Shown: positions 33,220-42,584, numbered from the stretch's first letter. The stretch is DNA of 64,000 bases from Ralstonia sp. RRA (GCF_037023145.1 NZ_CP146091.1:3224001-3288000), one strand, 5' to 3'. Translations and numbers: made by a program. Notes: generated by a model not told the origin, from the sequence alone.

Positions 33220-33333
33220 GGGGCACTCCGCTCGGGGTGTCGGGGATGCTGGCAGTATGGGCGGCAGGGGTGACGGTCACAATTACGCGACAGGTAATCG
33301 CCGCACCTACCCGACTCTGCTTCAATAGGTGCC

Positions 33334-34260
33334 ATGAAACCCGCCCAGACCTCTTCCGCCGACAGCACCGCCGTGCTGGATGACGCCGACGCCGCCCAAG
33401 CCGGCGCCGAGCCGCCCGAAGTCGCGCTGACCCGCTTCCCGCAACTGCTGCGCTTCTGGCGCACCCGACGCGGCTACAGCCAGCTGGCCCTGGCGCTGGC
33501 AGCCGGGGTGTCGCAGCGGCATGTGAGTTTTCTGGAATCGGCGCGCGCTGCACCGAGCCGCAACATGATCCTGCAACTGGCCGAAGAGCTGAACGTGCCG
33601 CTGCGCCATCGCAACCAGATGCTGTTGGCCGCCGGCTTTGCGCCCGCGTATCCGGAGCAAGGGCTGACGACGCCGCCAGACGAGACCTCGCCGATGATGC
33701 AGGCGGTGCGCCACGCGGTGAAGCTGATCCTCGACAAGCAGGCGCCCTACCCGGCCATCGTGCTCGACCGCTTCTGGCATCTGCTCGACGCCAACGCCGC
33801 GCACCGGCGCCTGATGCGCTGGGCCATCGGCGACGACCGCTCCGAGGGGACACCTGGCGCCGTCAACCTGATGAAGCTGGTGTTCGACCCGACCGGGCTG
33901 TGGCCGGCGATCGTGAACCGCGAAGAAGTGGGCCGTTACCTCGCCCGGCGTGTGCGGCAGGAACTGGCCCTGCACGCCATCGACCCCGCCACGCAGCGCC
34001 TGCTGAATGACATTCGCGCGCTGCAGCCCGCGCTGTTCGATGCGGCGGAAACGCCGCCATCGCCCGCCGCCGCCAGCGCCGGCGATCCGCTGCCCTTCCT
34101 GCCCGTGGCCCTGCAGCGCGACGGTGTGACGCTCTCTTTGTTCACCACGCTCACCACGCTGGGCACACCGCGCGATGCGGGGCTGCAGGAAATGCGCATC
34201 GAGTGTTTCTATCCGGCGGATGAGGCATCACGCCGGGCGCTGGAGCGAATTACGTTGTAA
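33334..34260 (+). CDS. XRE-family regulator with MmyB-like ligand-binding domain
   Basis: 308 residues. The HTH_3 domain lies at about 35-90 (LLRFWRTRRGYSQLALALAAGVSQRHVSFLE, cut here as two adjacent parts: LLRFWRTRRGYSQ and LALAAGVSQRHVSFLE). From about residue 105 a C-terminal MmyB-type domain (PAIVLDRFWHLLDANAAHRRL) is expected to be a PAS-like pocket for a fatty-acid or similar ligand. Likely local regulator of the divergent hydrolase. Confidence 0.85.
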   Translation: MKPAQTSSADSTAVLDDADAAQAGAEPPEVALTRFPQLLRFWRTRRGYSQLALALAAGVSQRHVSFLESARAAPSRNMILQLAEELNVPLRHRNQMLLAAGFAPAYPEQGLTTPPDETSPMMQAVRHAVKLILDKQAPYPAIVLDRFWHLLDANAAHRRLMRWAIGDDRSEGTPGAVNLMKLVFDPTGLWPAIVNREEVGRYLARRVRQELALHAIDPATQRLLNDIRALQPALFDAAETPPSPAAASAGDPLPFLPVALQRDGVTLSLFTTLTTLGTPRDAGLQEMRIECFYPADEASRRALERITL

Positions 34261-34278
34261 GCGCACACGCGTTGCAAC

Positions 34279-34291
34279 GAGAATCATTCTC
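34279..34291 (+). promoter_or_regulatory. Fur box upstream of the PepSY protein
   Basis: GAGAATCATTCTC is a perfect 6-1-6 inverted repeat of the Fur type, flanked by AT-rich CATTTATATT that can serve as a -10. It lies about 50 bases upstream of the PepSY gene, so that gene is probably repressed by Fur with iron. Confidence 0.75.
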
Positions 34292-34341
34292 ATTTATATT
34301 GGCCGGTCGATTTGTCCCCCACCGGCGGCCGCAGTGTCGCC

Positions 34342-35154
34342 ATGTGCATCATGACCGACCTGTCGCATCCCCCTCTTTCGGCCGAACCCGGCGTCAAGCC
34401 GGCGGCAAACGCCCGGCCGGCCAAGGCCAAGGCCGAACACCCCGCCAACCGCCGCGCCACCCTGGTGCGTTGGCTGCGCAAGACGCACGGCTGGTTCGGG
34501 CTGTGGGGTGCGGTGATGGGGCTGATCTTCGGCATCTCCGGCATCTGGTTGAACCACCGTGCCGTGCTGAAGCTGCCCGTGGCGCAACAGCGCACCAACA
34601 CGCAGATCGCCCTGCCCGACCCGGTGCCCGCCACACCTGAAGCCATGGGGGCGTGGCTGCAGCAGGCGCTGAACACGCCGGAACCTGCCAATCGCGTCCG
34701 CGTGGAGAAGGCCAAGCCCGTGGCCTGGGCTGAGCGTCCGGCCAAGGGGGAAGGCCGCAGGGAAGATAAGGAAGGTTCGGGGGACAGCACCGCCAAGACC
34801 GAAGGCGACGCCCCACGCGACACCGCCAAGCCGCTGATGCAGCCCGAGCAGTGGACCTTCAGCTTCGGCAATGCCACCACGCAGGTTCAGGCCGAGTACT
34901 GGGCCGGCAACCGCTCGGTATCGATCCGCCAGACCGACAACGGCGTCCTCGCCACGCTCAACAATCTGCACAAGGGCATCGGCATGACGGTGCCGTGGAT
35001 TCTGCTGGTGGATACGCTGGCCGGCTGCCTGATCTTTCTGTCGATCTCGGGCCTGTGGCTGTGGGTGCTGACCACCAAGCGGCGCACGGTCGGCTGGACG
35101 ATCTTTGGGCTGGGGAGCCTGCTGACGCTTGGGCTGGTGATCGCCCGGCTGTAA
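34342..35154 (+). CDS. PepSY-associated transmembrane protein, probably iron-regulated
   Basis: About 270 residues. An N-terminal Ala/Lys/Pro-rich cytosolic segment precedes a membrane helix (about 55-75, LWGAVMGLIFGISGIWLNHRAVL). A periplasmic region with a Lys/Glu-rich low-complexity stretch (residues ~130-165) follows, and two C-terminal helices flank RRTVGWTIFG. It resembles PepSY_TM proteins found with siderophore uptake or ferric reductase genes. The upstream Fur box supports a role in iron metabolism; no receptor gene is adjacent. Start is ATG 34342 or ATG 34351; no clear ribosome site decides it. Confidence 0.75.
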   Translation: MCIMTDLSHPPLSAEPGVKPAANARPAKAKAEHPANRRATLVRWLRKTHGWFGLWGAVMGLIFGISGIWLNHRAVLKLPVAQQRTNTQIALPDPVPATPEAMGAWLQQALNTPEPANRVRVEKAKPVAWAERPAKGEGRREDKEGSGDSTAKTEGDAPRDTAKPLMQPEQWTFSFGNATTQVQAEYWAGNRSVSIRQTDNGVLATLNNLHKGIGMTVPWILLVDTLAGCLIFLSISGLWLWVLTTKRRTVGWTIFGLGSLLTLGLVIARL

Positions 35155-35166
35155 CGCTTGCCCGCC

Positions 35167-36030
35167 TTACGGGCGATCCACGCTCCGTTCTGTGAGCAAC
35201 CGCTGGATCGCCCGCATGCGCGCGCGCACCATCTCATCGCGGCGCTGCGCCACACAGGTCATCAGGATCTCGATGACCGTCAGATGCACCAGGTACGCCT
35301 CGGTGCCCACCCGCATCACCGCATCTTCCGGCACATCCACCGTCAGCGCGATCTGTGCGCGCTCGGCCAGCGGCGTGCCCGCTTGGGTGATGGCGATCAC
35401 GCAGGCGCCCTGCTCCGCCGCATAGGCAATCGACTCCAGCAGATACGGCATGCGCCCCACGTGCGAGAACGCCACCACCACGTCCGATGCCCCCAGCGTG
35501 GCGGCCGACACCAACTGCAGGTGCGCATCAAAGTAGGCGTTGGACGCCAGCCCCAGCCGCATCAACCTTGACTGCATGTCGTTGGCCATGAACGACGAGG
35601 CTGCACCGGCGGCATAGCAATCCACGCGGCGCGCACGGGCGATGCGCTCTGCAGCGGCGTCGACGTGGGTGGCGGAGAGCGTGTCGCGCAGCCGTGCCAG
35701 CGCGCGCGTGGCCCCGTCGATGACCTTGCTTGCCACCAGCGCCGGCGGATCGGCCCGGCCAACGTGGCCCGGCAGCGTCGGTTGCGCGTGCGCCAGCTCG
35801 GCAGCCAGCGTGGCCTTGAACTCGCGCAGGCCCTCGAAGCCGAGCGCCTGGCACATCCGCACGATGGTCGGCATCGACACACCGGCGCGCACGGCCAGCG
35901 TCTCCACCGATTGTTCGAGCGACAGCTCCGGCGCCTCCAGGATCAGCCGCGCCACCCCCTGCTGCGCCGGCGAGAGCGCGGGCAACTGGTCACGCAAGGC
36001 ATTGAGTACGGGCACGGAGAGCGAAGGCAT
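35167..36030 (-). CDS. RpiR-family transcriptional regulator
   Basis: 287 residues. The N-terminal HTH_6 domain (LSLEQSVETLAVRAGVSMPTIVRMCQALGFEG, given here in part: VSMPTIVRMCQALGFEG) is followed by a SIS sugar-phosphate isomerase-like domain from about residue 120 (YAAGAASSFMANDMQSRL; DVVVAFSHVGRMPYLLES). Such regulators sense phosphorylated sugars. No sugar catabolic genes are adjacent; the neighbours are the convergent PepSY gene and the divergent porin, which it might control. Confidence 0.85.
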   Translation of the reverse strand: MPSLSVPVLNALRDQLPALSPAQQGVARLILEAPELSLEQSVETLAVRAGVSMPTIVRMCQALGFEGLREFKATLAAELAHAQPTLPGHVGRADPPALVASKVIDGATRALARLRDTLSATHVDAAAERIARARRVDCYAAGAASSFMANDMQSRLMRLGLASNAYFDAHLQLVSAATLGASDVVVAFSHVGRMPYLLESIAYAAEQGACVIAITQAGTPLAERAQIALTVDVPEDAVMRVGTEAYLVHLTVIEILMTCVAQRRDEMVRARMRAIQRLLTERSVDRP

Positions 36031-36315
36031 GGCGGCGAACAGTCACAGTCGGACAAGAGCGTCGCCAGTGTAGCGGCAGCCCCGTGCCGCACCGCTTGCC
36101 CGAGGGAAAACCCCCAAGAATCTGTAAGTCCGCGGTTTACGCGCGCCGCACAAAGACCGGGCAACGCCCCAACCGGCGCGGCGTGCGCGGCGCTTTGCCG
36201 GTGCGCGCGTAACTTCAACCCTTACAGGCAAGACTTGCCTGAGAGTCGGCCCCCGAGCCAATCCGGAAACCCATTCCGGCCAACACAACAGTCGTTACGA
36301 CAATAGGGGAGCCAC

Positions 36316-37371
36316 ATGACCACTTCGATCCGTTCCATTCCGCTGTCCGCGATCAGACTGACGGCACTGGCGGGCCTGCTTGCCTGCAGCGCCGCGCACG
36401 CGCAATCGAATGTCACGCTATACGGCGTGATGGAAACCGGCCTGCGCTACAGCACCAACAACGACGCCGCCGGCCACGGCAAGGCAGAAGAAGTCGGCGG
36501 CTACTACAGCGGCAGCCGCTTCGGCATTCGCGGCTCGGAAGACCTGGGCAACGGTCTGAAGGCCGTGTTCCATCTGGTCAGCGGCTTCGCACCGGACACG
36601 GGCGTGGGCTCCACCAACGACATGGGCCTGGGCGGCTACAAGCCAGTCACACCGGCCACATCGCGCCTGTTCGGGCGTCAGGCTTATGTTGGCCTGGAAG
36701 GCGGCTTCGGCGCGCTCACGTTCGGGCGTCAGGAAAACTTGGTCTTCAACACGGCCGGCCAGTACGACGCGCTCTCCATCGGCAACCTGGGCGCGACCGC
36801 GTGGCACGTCACCGCCACCGGCGTACGCATCGACAACGCGGTCAAGTACGTGGGCGATTTCAATGGCCTGCGCCCCGGCGTGATGGTCGGCATGGGCGAA
36901 CAGGCGGGCGCATTCTCTGCGGGCAACTACAGCGCGCTGTCGCTTAACTACGCCAGCGGCCCGGTCACCGTGGGCGGCGCATGGGAACAGCAAAAGGACC
37001 TGCTTTCGGTCGCCACCCGCACGTGGACGACGGGCGGCAGCGTGCAAGTCGGCTCCGCCAAGCTCATGCTCGGCTACATCAACTACCGCGATGGCACGCC
37101 CACCAAGAACGACCTGATCCTGGGCGGCGTGAAGTACGACTTCAGCGGCCAATACAACCTGGTGGTGGGCGGCATGGCCACGCGCCAACGCAACCCCGAT
37201 GGCCTGCGCTACACGGCCTACGCGCTCATGAATTACGTGGTCAGCAAGCGCACGTGGCTGTACGTCGGCATGGACTACACCCACCAGAAAGATGCCGGCA
37301 CCGTCCTGGCCGCAGCGCTGCCAAAGGCATCGCAAACCGGCGTGATGGTCGGCATGCGCCACGGGTTCTAA
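36316..37371 (+). CDS. Gram-negative porin (betaproteobacterial OmpC-like)
   Basis: 351 residues. A signal peptide (1-29, ending SAAHAQ) is followed by SNVTLYGVMETGLRYST, the standard opening of Burkholderiales porins, then SRFGIRGSEDLGNGLKAVFHL and a C-terminal MVGMRHGF ending in Phe. It should form a trimeric 16-strand channel in the outer membrane. Good ribosome site (GGGGAG). The 285-base region upstream to the RpiR gene presumably holds both promoters. A repeat element lies downstream. Confidence 0.92.
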   Translation: MTTSIRSIPLSAIRLTALAGLLACSAAHAQSNVTLYGVMETGLRYSTNNDAAGHGKAEEVGGYYSGSRFGIRGSEDLGNGLKAVFHLVSGFAPDTGVGSTNDMGLGGYKPVTPATSRLFGRQAYVGLEGGFGALTFGRQENLVFNTAGQYDALSIGNLGATAWHVTATGVRIDNAVKYVGDFNGLRPGVMVGMGEQAGAFSAGNYSALSLNYASGPVTVGGAWEQQKDLLSVATRTWTTGGSVQVGSAKLMLGYINYRDGTPTKNDLILGGVKYDFSGQYNLVVGGMATRQRNPDGLRYTAYALMNYVVSKRTWLYVGMDYTHQKDAGTVLAAALPKASQTGVMVGMRHGF

Positions 37372-37420
37372 AACCAGGCAACGGCCACGCAAACCAACCC
37401 AGCGCCAACACCCGCGCCCA

Positions 37421-37629
37421 GACGGTGTGGCCGTACCCTGCCCTAGATGGCGCCTTGAATTTCTGTTGAGAGGAAAAAGGAAGGGGAACTGTCTGAGCGC
37501 AGCGAGTTTTCCCCTTCCCCTCTCTGCGACATAAATTCAAGGGGAAGTCGCCATCTCGGGCGCGCCTTTCTTTGCTTACTTTCTTTGGCAAGACAAAGAA
37601 AGTGAGTCGGCCCCGGCAGGGGACGAAAC
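37421..37629 (+). repeat. Structured ~210-bp interspersed repeat, copy 2
   Basis: Same orientation as copy 1, again between two convergent genes (porin and MscS). Ends and loops are identical to copy 1. Stem changes are compensatory: ACTTTCTTTG/CAAAGAAAGT for copy 1's ACTTTCTCTG/CAGAGAAAGT, CTTGAATTT/AAATTCAAG for CTTGGATTT/AAATCCAAG, and AAGGGGAA/TTCCCCTT for AAGGAGCC/GGCTCCTT. Confidence 0.92.
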
Positions 37630-37650
37630 AGCAGCAAACCACCAACGCCT

Positions 37651-39921
37651 TTAGGCCGGCGCACCCGCAGGGGGTTCATTGGAAGCCGGCGCCACCTTCT
37701 CCCCACCCACCTGCGTCATCCACTGCTCAAACGCCGGCGACGTCCGCAACACCGTAGCCGGCGTCGCCAGCGGCATCTTCGCCCCATCAAACGCATCCTT
37801 GAGCACAACGTTGAAAGCACGCAGCACCTCGGCCTGCTTCTGCGGCAGCGTCTTGAAGCGCCCCTTGACGATCATCGCGCCGCCATTGCTGCTATCAAAA
37901 CGGTCCAGCCCAAACACCTCGGCCCCACCCAGCAGCGTGTAGGCAAAACGCGGCTCACCGGCAATCTGGTCGGCCGCCGTGCGCACGAGGTCGATGGCCT
38001 TCTGCGGGTCGGCATCCATCGCCACGCGCACCTCAAAATCGGCAAACGAATAGTCACGCGAGAGGTTGCGCACAGTCTTGATCTGGCTGAACGGAATCGA
38101 ATGGATCGCCCCCGTGCCATCGCGCAGCCGCACGGTGCGGATGGTCAGGCTGATGACGGTGCCGGTAGCCACGCCCACATCCACCACATCGCCCACGCTG
38201 ATGGTGTCTTCCATCAGGATGAAGATGCCGGTAATCAGGTCCTGCGCCAGCGACTGCGCACCAAAGCCCACCGCCAGGCCGATCACCCCGGCACCCGCCA
38301 CCAGTGGCGTCACGTTCACGCCCAGGTTGGCCAGCACGCCAATGGCGGCCGTCACGATCAGCGTGACTTTCAGGCCGTTGCGCAGCAGCGGCAGGATGGT
38401 GCGCGCACGCGTGCTGGGCTGCGCGCGCGACGTGGCCGGCGACAGCGCTCGCAGGATCGCCGTATCGAGCAGGATCCACGCAAGCCACGTGGCGAACACC
38501 GTGCTGATCAGCCCCGCCATCGCATCAGCAATGCGCCGCCCGTTGACCGAGCTGTGCGTCACCTCCACCAACGTGTGGCCCCACACACGCAGCACCAGTT
38601 CGACAAAGACGATCCAGATGCCGAGCTGCACCAGCGCCGCAAAGAAATGCTTGAGCCGCTCCACATACGGCGACGTGCGCGTGAGCCTCAAGTGCGAGCG
38701 CCAGCTCGCGCGCGGGCGCACCACCGCCGTCAGGAAGAACGCTGCCACCAGCAGCAGCGAGGTCATCACCGCGCGGCGCGAGATGGCATCCACGTTGTCG
38801 GGCATGGTGAGCGTGGCCGCCACCGTCACGCCCGCCAGCACCACCACCGGCACCGGCCACAGCGCGGCAATCAACCGGCGGAGCTCGTTGCCGGCGTGCT
38901 CGCCCTGACGCTGTTCCAGCGGCCGGTTGGTGATCAACTGGCCGATCGGGCGCCGTACCCAGAGCGCGCCCACTGCCAGCATGATCGACGACACCGCATT
39001 GCAGATGGTCGACAGCAGCAGGCTGAGCGCACCGCCCAGCATCAGCGCCACGCGCGGGTCCAGCAGGGCATCACCGCAGGCGCCCAGGCTGGCCGTCAGG
39101 AAGATCGGCCACATGCCGTGCTTGAGCAGGTACTCCACGGCCACACGCCGGTGCGCACTGCCGGCAAACAGCGAGAACAACATCGCCACACCCGCCGTGA
39201 TGATCGCGCCCCACACGATGGCGTACGCCAGCACCACCGCCAGCACAAAGCCCGGCGTGGCCTCGTGCTCCCATCGCATCAGTACGGCAAACGACACCGC
39301 CCACGGGCCGATCTTGCGGAGTGCATCGACAAACAACGCGCGCGTGGTCGGGTGGGCGCCAAGCCCAGCCTGGATGCCGAACATGCGACGCAGCAGCCAG
39401 CCCAGGCCAAGCAGCCCGCCGGCAATGGCCGCCCAAACGGCGACGGTCCCCACAAAGTCGGTCACGATGTGCATGCGCTTCTCGGGCGCAACGAGCAGGC
39501 TGGCGTTGCCGCTGGCGGCCTCGATACGGCGCAGCCAGTAGCGCGGCGCGCCGGCTTCCACGTCGGCCTCAACCGAGCCGTTTTCGATAAGCGACGCTAC
39601 GGCGCCCAGCAGCCCCGGCGCCTGCTCGGCCTGCATCTTCTGCTGCGCGGTCACGCCATCGCGCAACTGCTTGAGTTCACCCACGAGCGCAGCGCGCTGC
39701 TGATCGTTGTCGAGCAGCGTGATGACGGCATCGAGCGATTCGCGCGTCTGCGCAGGGGTGGCCGCCGGCGCGGAGGCGCTGCTCTCAGCAGCGGATAGCT
39801 TGGTCAGCTTGGAGAACGACACCGGCGCGGCATGCACCACATTTGGCGCAGCCCCCAGCATCAGGAGAAACAGCCCGAGCAGCGGCAGCCGCCGCATCAA
39901 CAACAGGAATTGGGTGCACAT
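37651..39921 (-). CDS. Large MscS-family mechanosensitive channel (YbiO-like)
   Basis: About 756 residues. A signal peptide (after an MRRLPLLG start region) precedes a periplasmic helical segment (about 45-125). Roughly ten membrane helices follow, then the MscS pore helix (LANLGVNVTPLVAGAGVIGLAVGFGAQ, in part: VAGAGVIGLAVGFGAQ) and cytosolic beta domain (ILMEDTISVGDVVDVG). It should open under membrane tension during osmotic downshock. The start could be ATG 39921, 39897 or 39954; I use 39921. The stop is 21 bases from repeat copy 2. Confidence 0.88.
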   Translation of the reverse strand: MCTQFLLLMRRLPLLGLFLLMLGAAPNVVHAAPVSFSKLTKLSAAESSASAPAATPAQTRESLDAVITLLDNDQQRAALVGELKQLRDGVTAQQKMQAEQAPGLLGAVASLIENGSVEADVEAGAPRYWLRRIEAASGNASLLVAPEKRMHIVTDFVGTVAVWAAIAGGLLGLGWLLRRMFGIQAGLGAHPTTRALFVDALRKIGPWAVSFAVLMRWEHEATPGFVLAVVLAYAIVWGAIITAGVAMLFSLFAGSAHRRVAVEYLLKHGMWPIFLTASLGACGDALLDPRVALMLGGALSLLLSTICNAVSSIMLAVGALWVRRPIGQLITNRPLEQRQGEHAGNELRRLIAALWPVPVVVLAGVTVAATLTMPDNVDAISRRAVMTSLLLVAAFFLTAVVRPRASWRSHLRLTRTSPYVERLKHFFAALVQLGIWIVFVELVLRVWGHTLVEVTHSSVNGRRIADAMAGLISTVFATWLAWILLDTAILRALSPATSRAQPSTRARTILPLLRNGLKVTLIVTAAIGVLANLGVNVTPLVAGAGVIGLAVGFGAQSLAQDLITGIFILMEDTISVGDVVDVGVATGTVISLTIRTVRLRDGTGAIHSIPFSQIKTVRNLSRDYSFADFEVRVAMDADPQKAIDLVRTAADQIAGEPRFAYTLLGGAEVFGLDRFDSSNGGAMIVKGRFKTLPQKQAEVLRAFNVVLKDAFDGAKMPLATPATVLRTSPAFEQWMTQVGGEKVAPASNEPPAGAPA

Positions 39922-40008
39922 GATGAGGAAAGCGATCGTGCAGACACAGAACACTGCACCATACCCGAATTCCCTCGCGCCTCACCCGTTGGCGCGGCGC
40001 GCGCCAGC

Positions 40009-41289
40009 TTAACGCTTGGCGCCGGGCGGCAGGGGCGCACGCCGCCACAGCCAGGTGGCGGTGCCCAGCGCGCAGAGCATCAGCGCCGTCACCAGCGCCA
40101 CCACACCGGGCCAACCCCACGGCGCATACAGCTTGCCGCCCGCCGTGCCGATCAAGCTGGACCCAAAGTAGTACGCCAGCAGATACAGCGCCGCAGCCTG
40201 CCCCTTGGCCCGCTGCGCGCGGCGCCCCACCCAGCCGCTGGCCACCGCGTGCGCACCGAAGAAGCCGAAGGTCAGCAGCGCAATGCCGCCAATCACCAGC
40301 ACCAGCGGCGCCGCCAGCGTCAGCAGCACACCGGCCGACATCAACACCGTGCCCGCCAGCAGCATGCGGCCGCGACCATGCCGATCGGCCATGCGCCCGA
40401 ACCACGCAGACGCCACGATGCCCAGCAGGTACACCATGAAGATGCCGCCAAGCGCCGTCTGACTGAGGGAATATGGCGCATCGAGCAGATGAAAGCTCGC
40501 GTAGTTGTAGATCGTGACGAAGCCGCCCATCAGTAGGAAGCCCATCGCAAACAGCGCACGCAGGCCGGGCTCGCGCAGATGTGCGGCGAGCGTGTCGAGC
40601 AAGTCGCCAAGCGCCACGCCCTTGCGCGGCACAAAGCGGCGCGACGGCGGCAGCAGCCAGACGAAGACCAGCGCAGCCAGCAGGCACAGCGCGCCGGTCA
40701 CGCCCATGGCGATGCGCCAGCCGGTGTGGTCCGCCACCACGCCGGTCAACACGCGCCCGGCCATACCGCCGAAGGCCGTGCCGCCCACGTACAGGCCCAT
40801 CGCCATGCCCAGGCCTTGCGGGTGCACCTCTTCGGCCAGATACGCCATTGCCACGGCCGGCACACCGCCCAGCACGATGCCCAGCAACGCGCGCGTGACC
40901 AGCAGATCGTGCCAGCCGGGCAGCACCGCCGCCAACAAGGTGAGCCCGGAAGACAGCACCAGCGACCCGCCCATCAGCGTCTTGCGATGGATCGACTCCG
41001 ACAGCAGCCCCGCAAACAGGATCGCAAACGCCAGCAGCAAGGTCGACACCGACAGCACCAGGCTGGTCTGCGCAGGTGTGAGGCCAAAATCATGCGCCAG
41101 CAACGGCATCAGCGGCTGCACGCAATACAGCAGCGAGAAGGTGGAGAAGCCCGCCGCAAACAGCGCGAGATTGGCGCGCAGATAACCAGGATGGCCCCGG
41201 ACCAACCAACGGGAAGGGTCCGCCGGTTCGATGGCGGGCGCGGGGGTTGGTGCGGCGGCAGGCGCGCTGAGGGATGACGGGGCGTTCAC
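40009..41289 (-). CDS. MFS transporter (YnfM-type exporter)
   Basis: 426 residues with 12 helices of the drug:H+ antiporter-1 layout. Motifs include LLYCVQPLMPLLAHDFGLTPAQTSLVLS (in part: VQPLMPLLAHDFGLTPAQTS), LSESIHRKTLMGGSL and the mid-protein loop PRKGVALGDLL. Related proteins export arabinose or drugs; the substrate here is unknown. I place the start at GTG 41289 (VNAPSSLSAPAAA); longer frames overlap the promoter region of the divergent GST gene at 41402. A Pro/Ala-rich N-terminal tail precedes the first helix. Confidence 0.82.
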   Translation of the reverse strand: MNAPSSLSAPAAAPTPAPAIEPADPSRWLVRGHPGYLRANLALFAAGFSTFSLLYCVQPLMPLLAHDFGLTPAQTSLVLSVSTLLLAFAILFAGLLSESIHRKTLMGGSLVLSSGLTLLAAVLPGWHDLLVTRALLGIVLGGVPAVAMAYLAEEVHPQGLGMAMGLYVGGTAFGGMAGRVLTGVVADHTGWRIAMGVTGALCLLAALVFVWLLPPSRRFVPRKGVALGDLLDTLAAHLREPGLRALFAMGFLLMGGFVTIYNYASFHLLDAPYSLSQTALGGIFMVYLLGIVASAWFGRMADRHGRGRMLLAGTVLMSAGVLLTLAAPLVLVIGGIALLTFGFFGAHAVASGWVGRRAQRAKGQAAALYLLAYYFGSSLIGTAGGKLYAPWGWPGVVALVTALMLCALGTATWLWRRAPLPPGAKR

Positions 41290-41401
41290 GGCGAAAGAAT
41301 CGGGCAACAAGCGCGAAGGCGACCGCCTATTATCGTTTGCAGCCACCTTTTCTGCTGCGATGCGGCACGCAGCGCAGCTTCCGCCCCGACTCAGCCCGAC
41401 C

Positions 41402-42118
41402 ATGGAAACCACGCTCTATTACTGGCCCGAGATCCAGGGCCGCGGTGAATTCGTGCGCCTCGCGCTCGAGCAGGCGGCGGTGCCCTACACCGACCTCGGC
41501 CGCGAAGACGAGGCCGCCATCGAAACCTTCCTCGACGATGCCGGCATCATCACACCGCCGTTCGCGCCGCCCTTTCTGGTGGCTGGCGAACTGGTGATCG
41601 CGCAGACGGCCAACATCCTGCTGTACCTTGGCCAGCACTACGGCCTGGCGCCGCAGGACGAGGCCGGCGGTCTGTGGACGCACGGCCTGCAACTGACGAT
41701 TGCCGACTTTGTGGTGGAGATTCACGACACACACCACCCGATTGCCTCGTGCGAGTACTACGAAGACCAGCAGACCGAAGCGCTGCGCCGCGCACAGGAC
41801 TTCCTGACCAACCGCGCGCCCAAGTTCCTGCACTACTTCGAGCGCGTGCTCGATCGCAACCCCGCCGGCCCGACCTGGGCCGTGCGTGATGCGCTCACCT
41901 ATGTGGACTTGTCGCTGTTCCAGATCGTGGCGGGGCTGCGCTATGCGTTTCCGCGTCACATGCAGCGCTATGAACGCACGCTGCCGCATCTCGTGGCGCT
42001 GCATGACCGCGTGGCCGCACAGCCGAACATCGCGACGTATCTGCAATCGCCACGGCGCATTCCCTTCAACACGATGGGTATCTTCCGCCACTACCCGGAA
42101 CTCGATGCGCTGAAATGA
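41402..42118 (+). CDS. Glutathione S-transferase-like protein
   Basis: 238 residues. The thioredoxin-like N-terminal domain (ETTLYYWPEIQGRGEFVRLALEQA, in part: LYYWPEIQGRGEFVRLALEQ, with Tyr near the active site) has the glutathione-binding IAQTANILLYLG motif (equivalent to the usual SxAIxxYL). An all-helical C-terminal domain follows from residue ~90. The layout resembles sigma/pi-type GSTs. Substrate unknown. It is divergent from the MFS exporter, which could remove conjugates. A terminator follows at 42120-42141. Confidence 0.87.
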   Translation: METTLYYWPEIQGRGEFVRLALEQAAVPYTDLGREDEAAIETFLDDAGIITPPFAPPFLVAGELVIAQTANILLYLGQHYGLAPQDEAGGLWTHGLQLTIADFVVEIHDTHHPIASCEYYEDQQTEALRRAQDFLTNRAPKFLHYFERVLDRNPAGPTWAVRDALTYVDLSLFQIVAGLRYAFPRHMQRYERTLPHLVALHDRVAAQPNIATYLQSPRRIPFNTMGIFRHYPELDALK

Positions 42119-42119
42119 C

Positions 42120-42141
42120 AAACCCGGCGCAGGCCGGGTTT
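42120..42141 (+). terminator. Terminator after the GST gene
   Basis: AAACCCGGC, loop GCA, GGCCGGGTTT immediately after the GST stop codon, with a short T-run. It also lies at the 3' side of the convergent small gene at 42160. Confidence 0.75.
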
Positions 42142-42159
42142 CGATCAAGGCTGGGCAGT

Positions 42160-42546
42160 TCAGGCAGACGGAGCCGCGGGCAACCGGCAGCGCAAGTCTT
42201 CAAGTGCGCTTGGCCAGTGTTCGATCGCCTGCAGATCGTGCATGTCCTGCAGATCGATCAGCAGGTCCACCACGCGGCTGTCGTCCACATTGATGCCTGA
42301 GTTGCGTAACGCACGTGCAAGCGGATCGTCGCCGGGCACGCGCAGCAGGCTCACGCCCAGACGTTCGATCGCATGGCAGTAGAACGCATCGTCGATGAGG
42401 ATGCCGACGCCGCAGCGGCGGTCTTGCAGGCCACGGTAGCGCGGCTCGCCATCGGCGTCTTCGGAGCGGCATTGCTGGGTGAGCAGGTGCGTGCGCACGC
42501 GCTCAAAAATGTCCTCGATGGCGAGGAACGTCCCCTTCCCTTGCAT
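42160..42546 (-). CDS. Unknown small protein, paralogue of the next gene upstream
   Basis: 128 residues, cytosolic, no membrane segment. The ATG at 42546 has AAGGTG six bases before it. It shares its architecture with the 140-residue product of 42585-43007: IEDIFERVRTHLL vs QEIYDGAVRHLF, RRCGVGILIDDAFY vs RCCPIGNLIGVSDY, and ALRNSGINVDDSRVVDLLIDLQDMHD vs ALKKARIDVDDRDTVELLSKLQNAHD (each longer than 20 residues only when joined; core INVDD/IDVDD and LQxxHD). I do not recognise the family. Confidence 0.75.
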   Translation of the reverse strand: MQGKGTFLAIEDIFERVRTHLLTQQCRSEDADGEPRYRGLQDRRCGVGILIDDAFYCHAIERLGVSLLRVPGDDPLARALRNSGINVDDSRVVDLLIDLQDMHDLQAIEHWPSALEDLRCRLPAAPSA

Positions 42547-42584
42547 GGGCGTCACCTTCTGCTTGGTGCTCTGTGACCGGTCGG

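Noticed and set aside
37651-39798. A 565-codon plus-strand frame opposite the MscS gene
   Set aside because: Antisense shadow, Arg/His/Gln-rich without domains.
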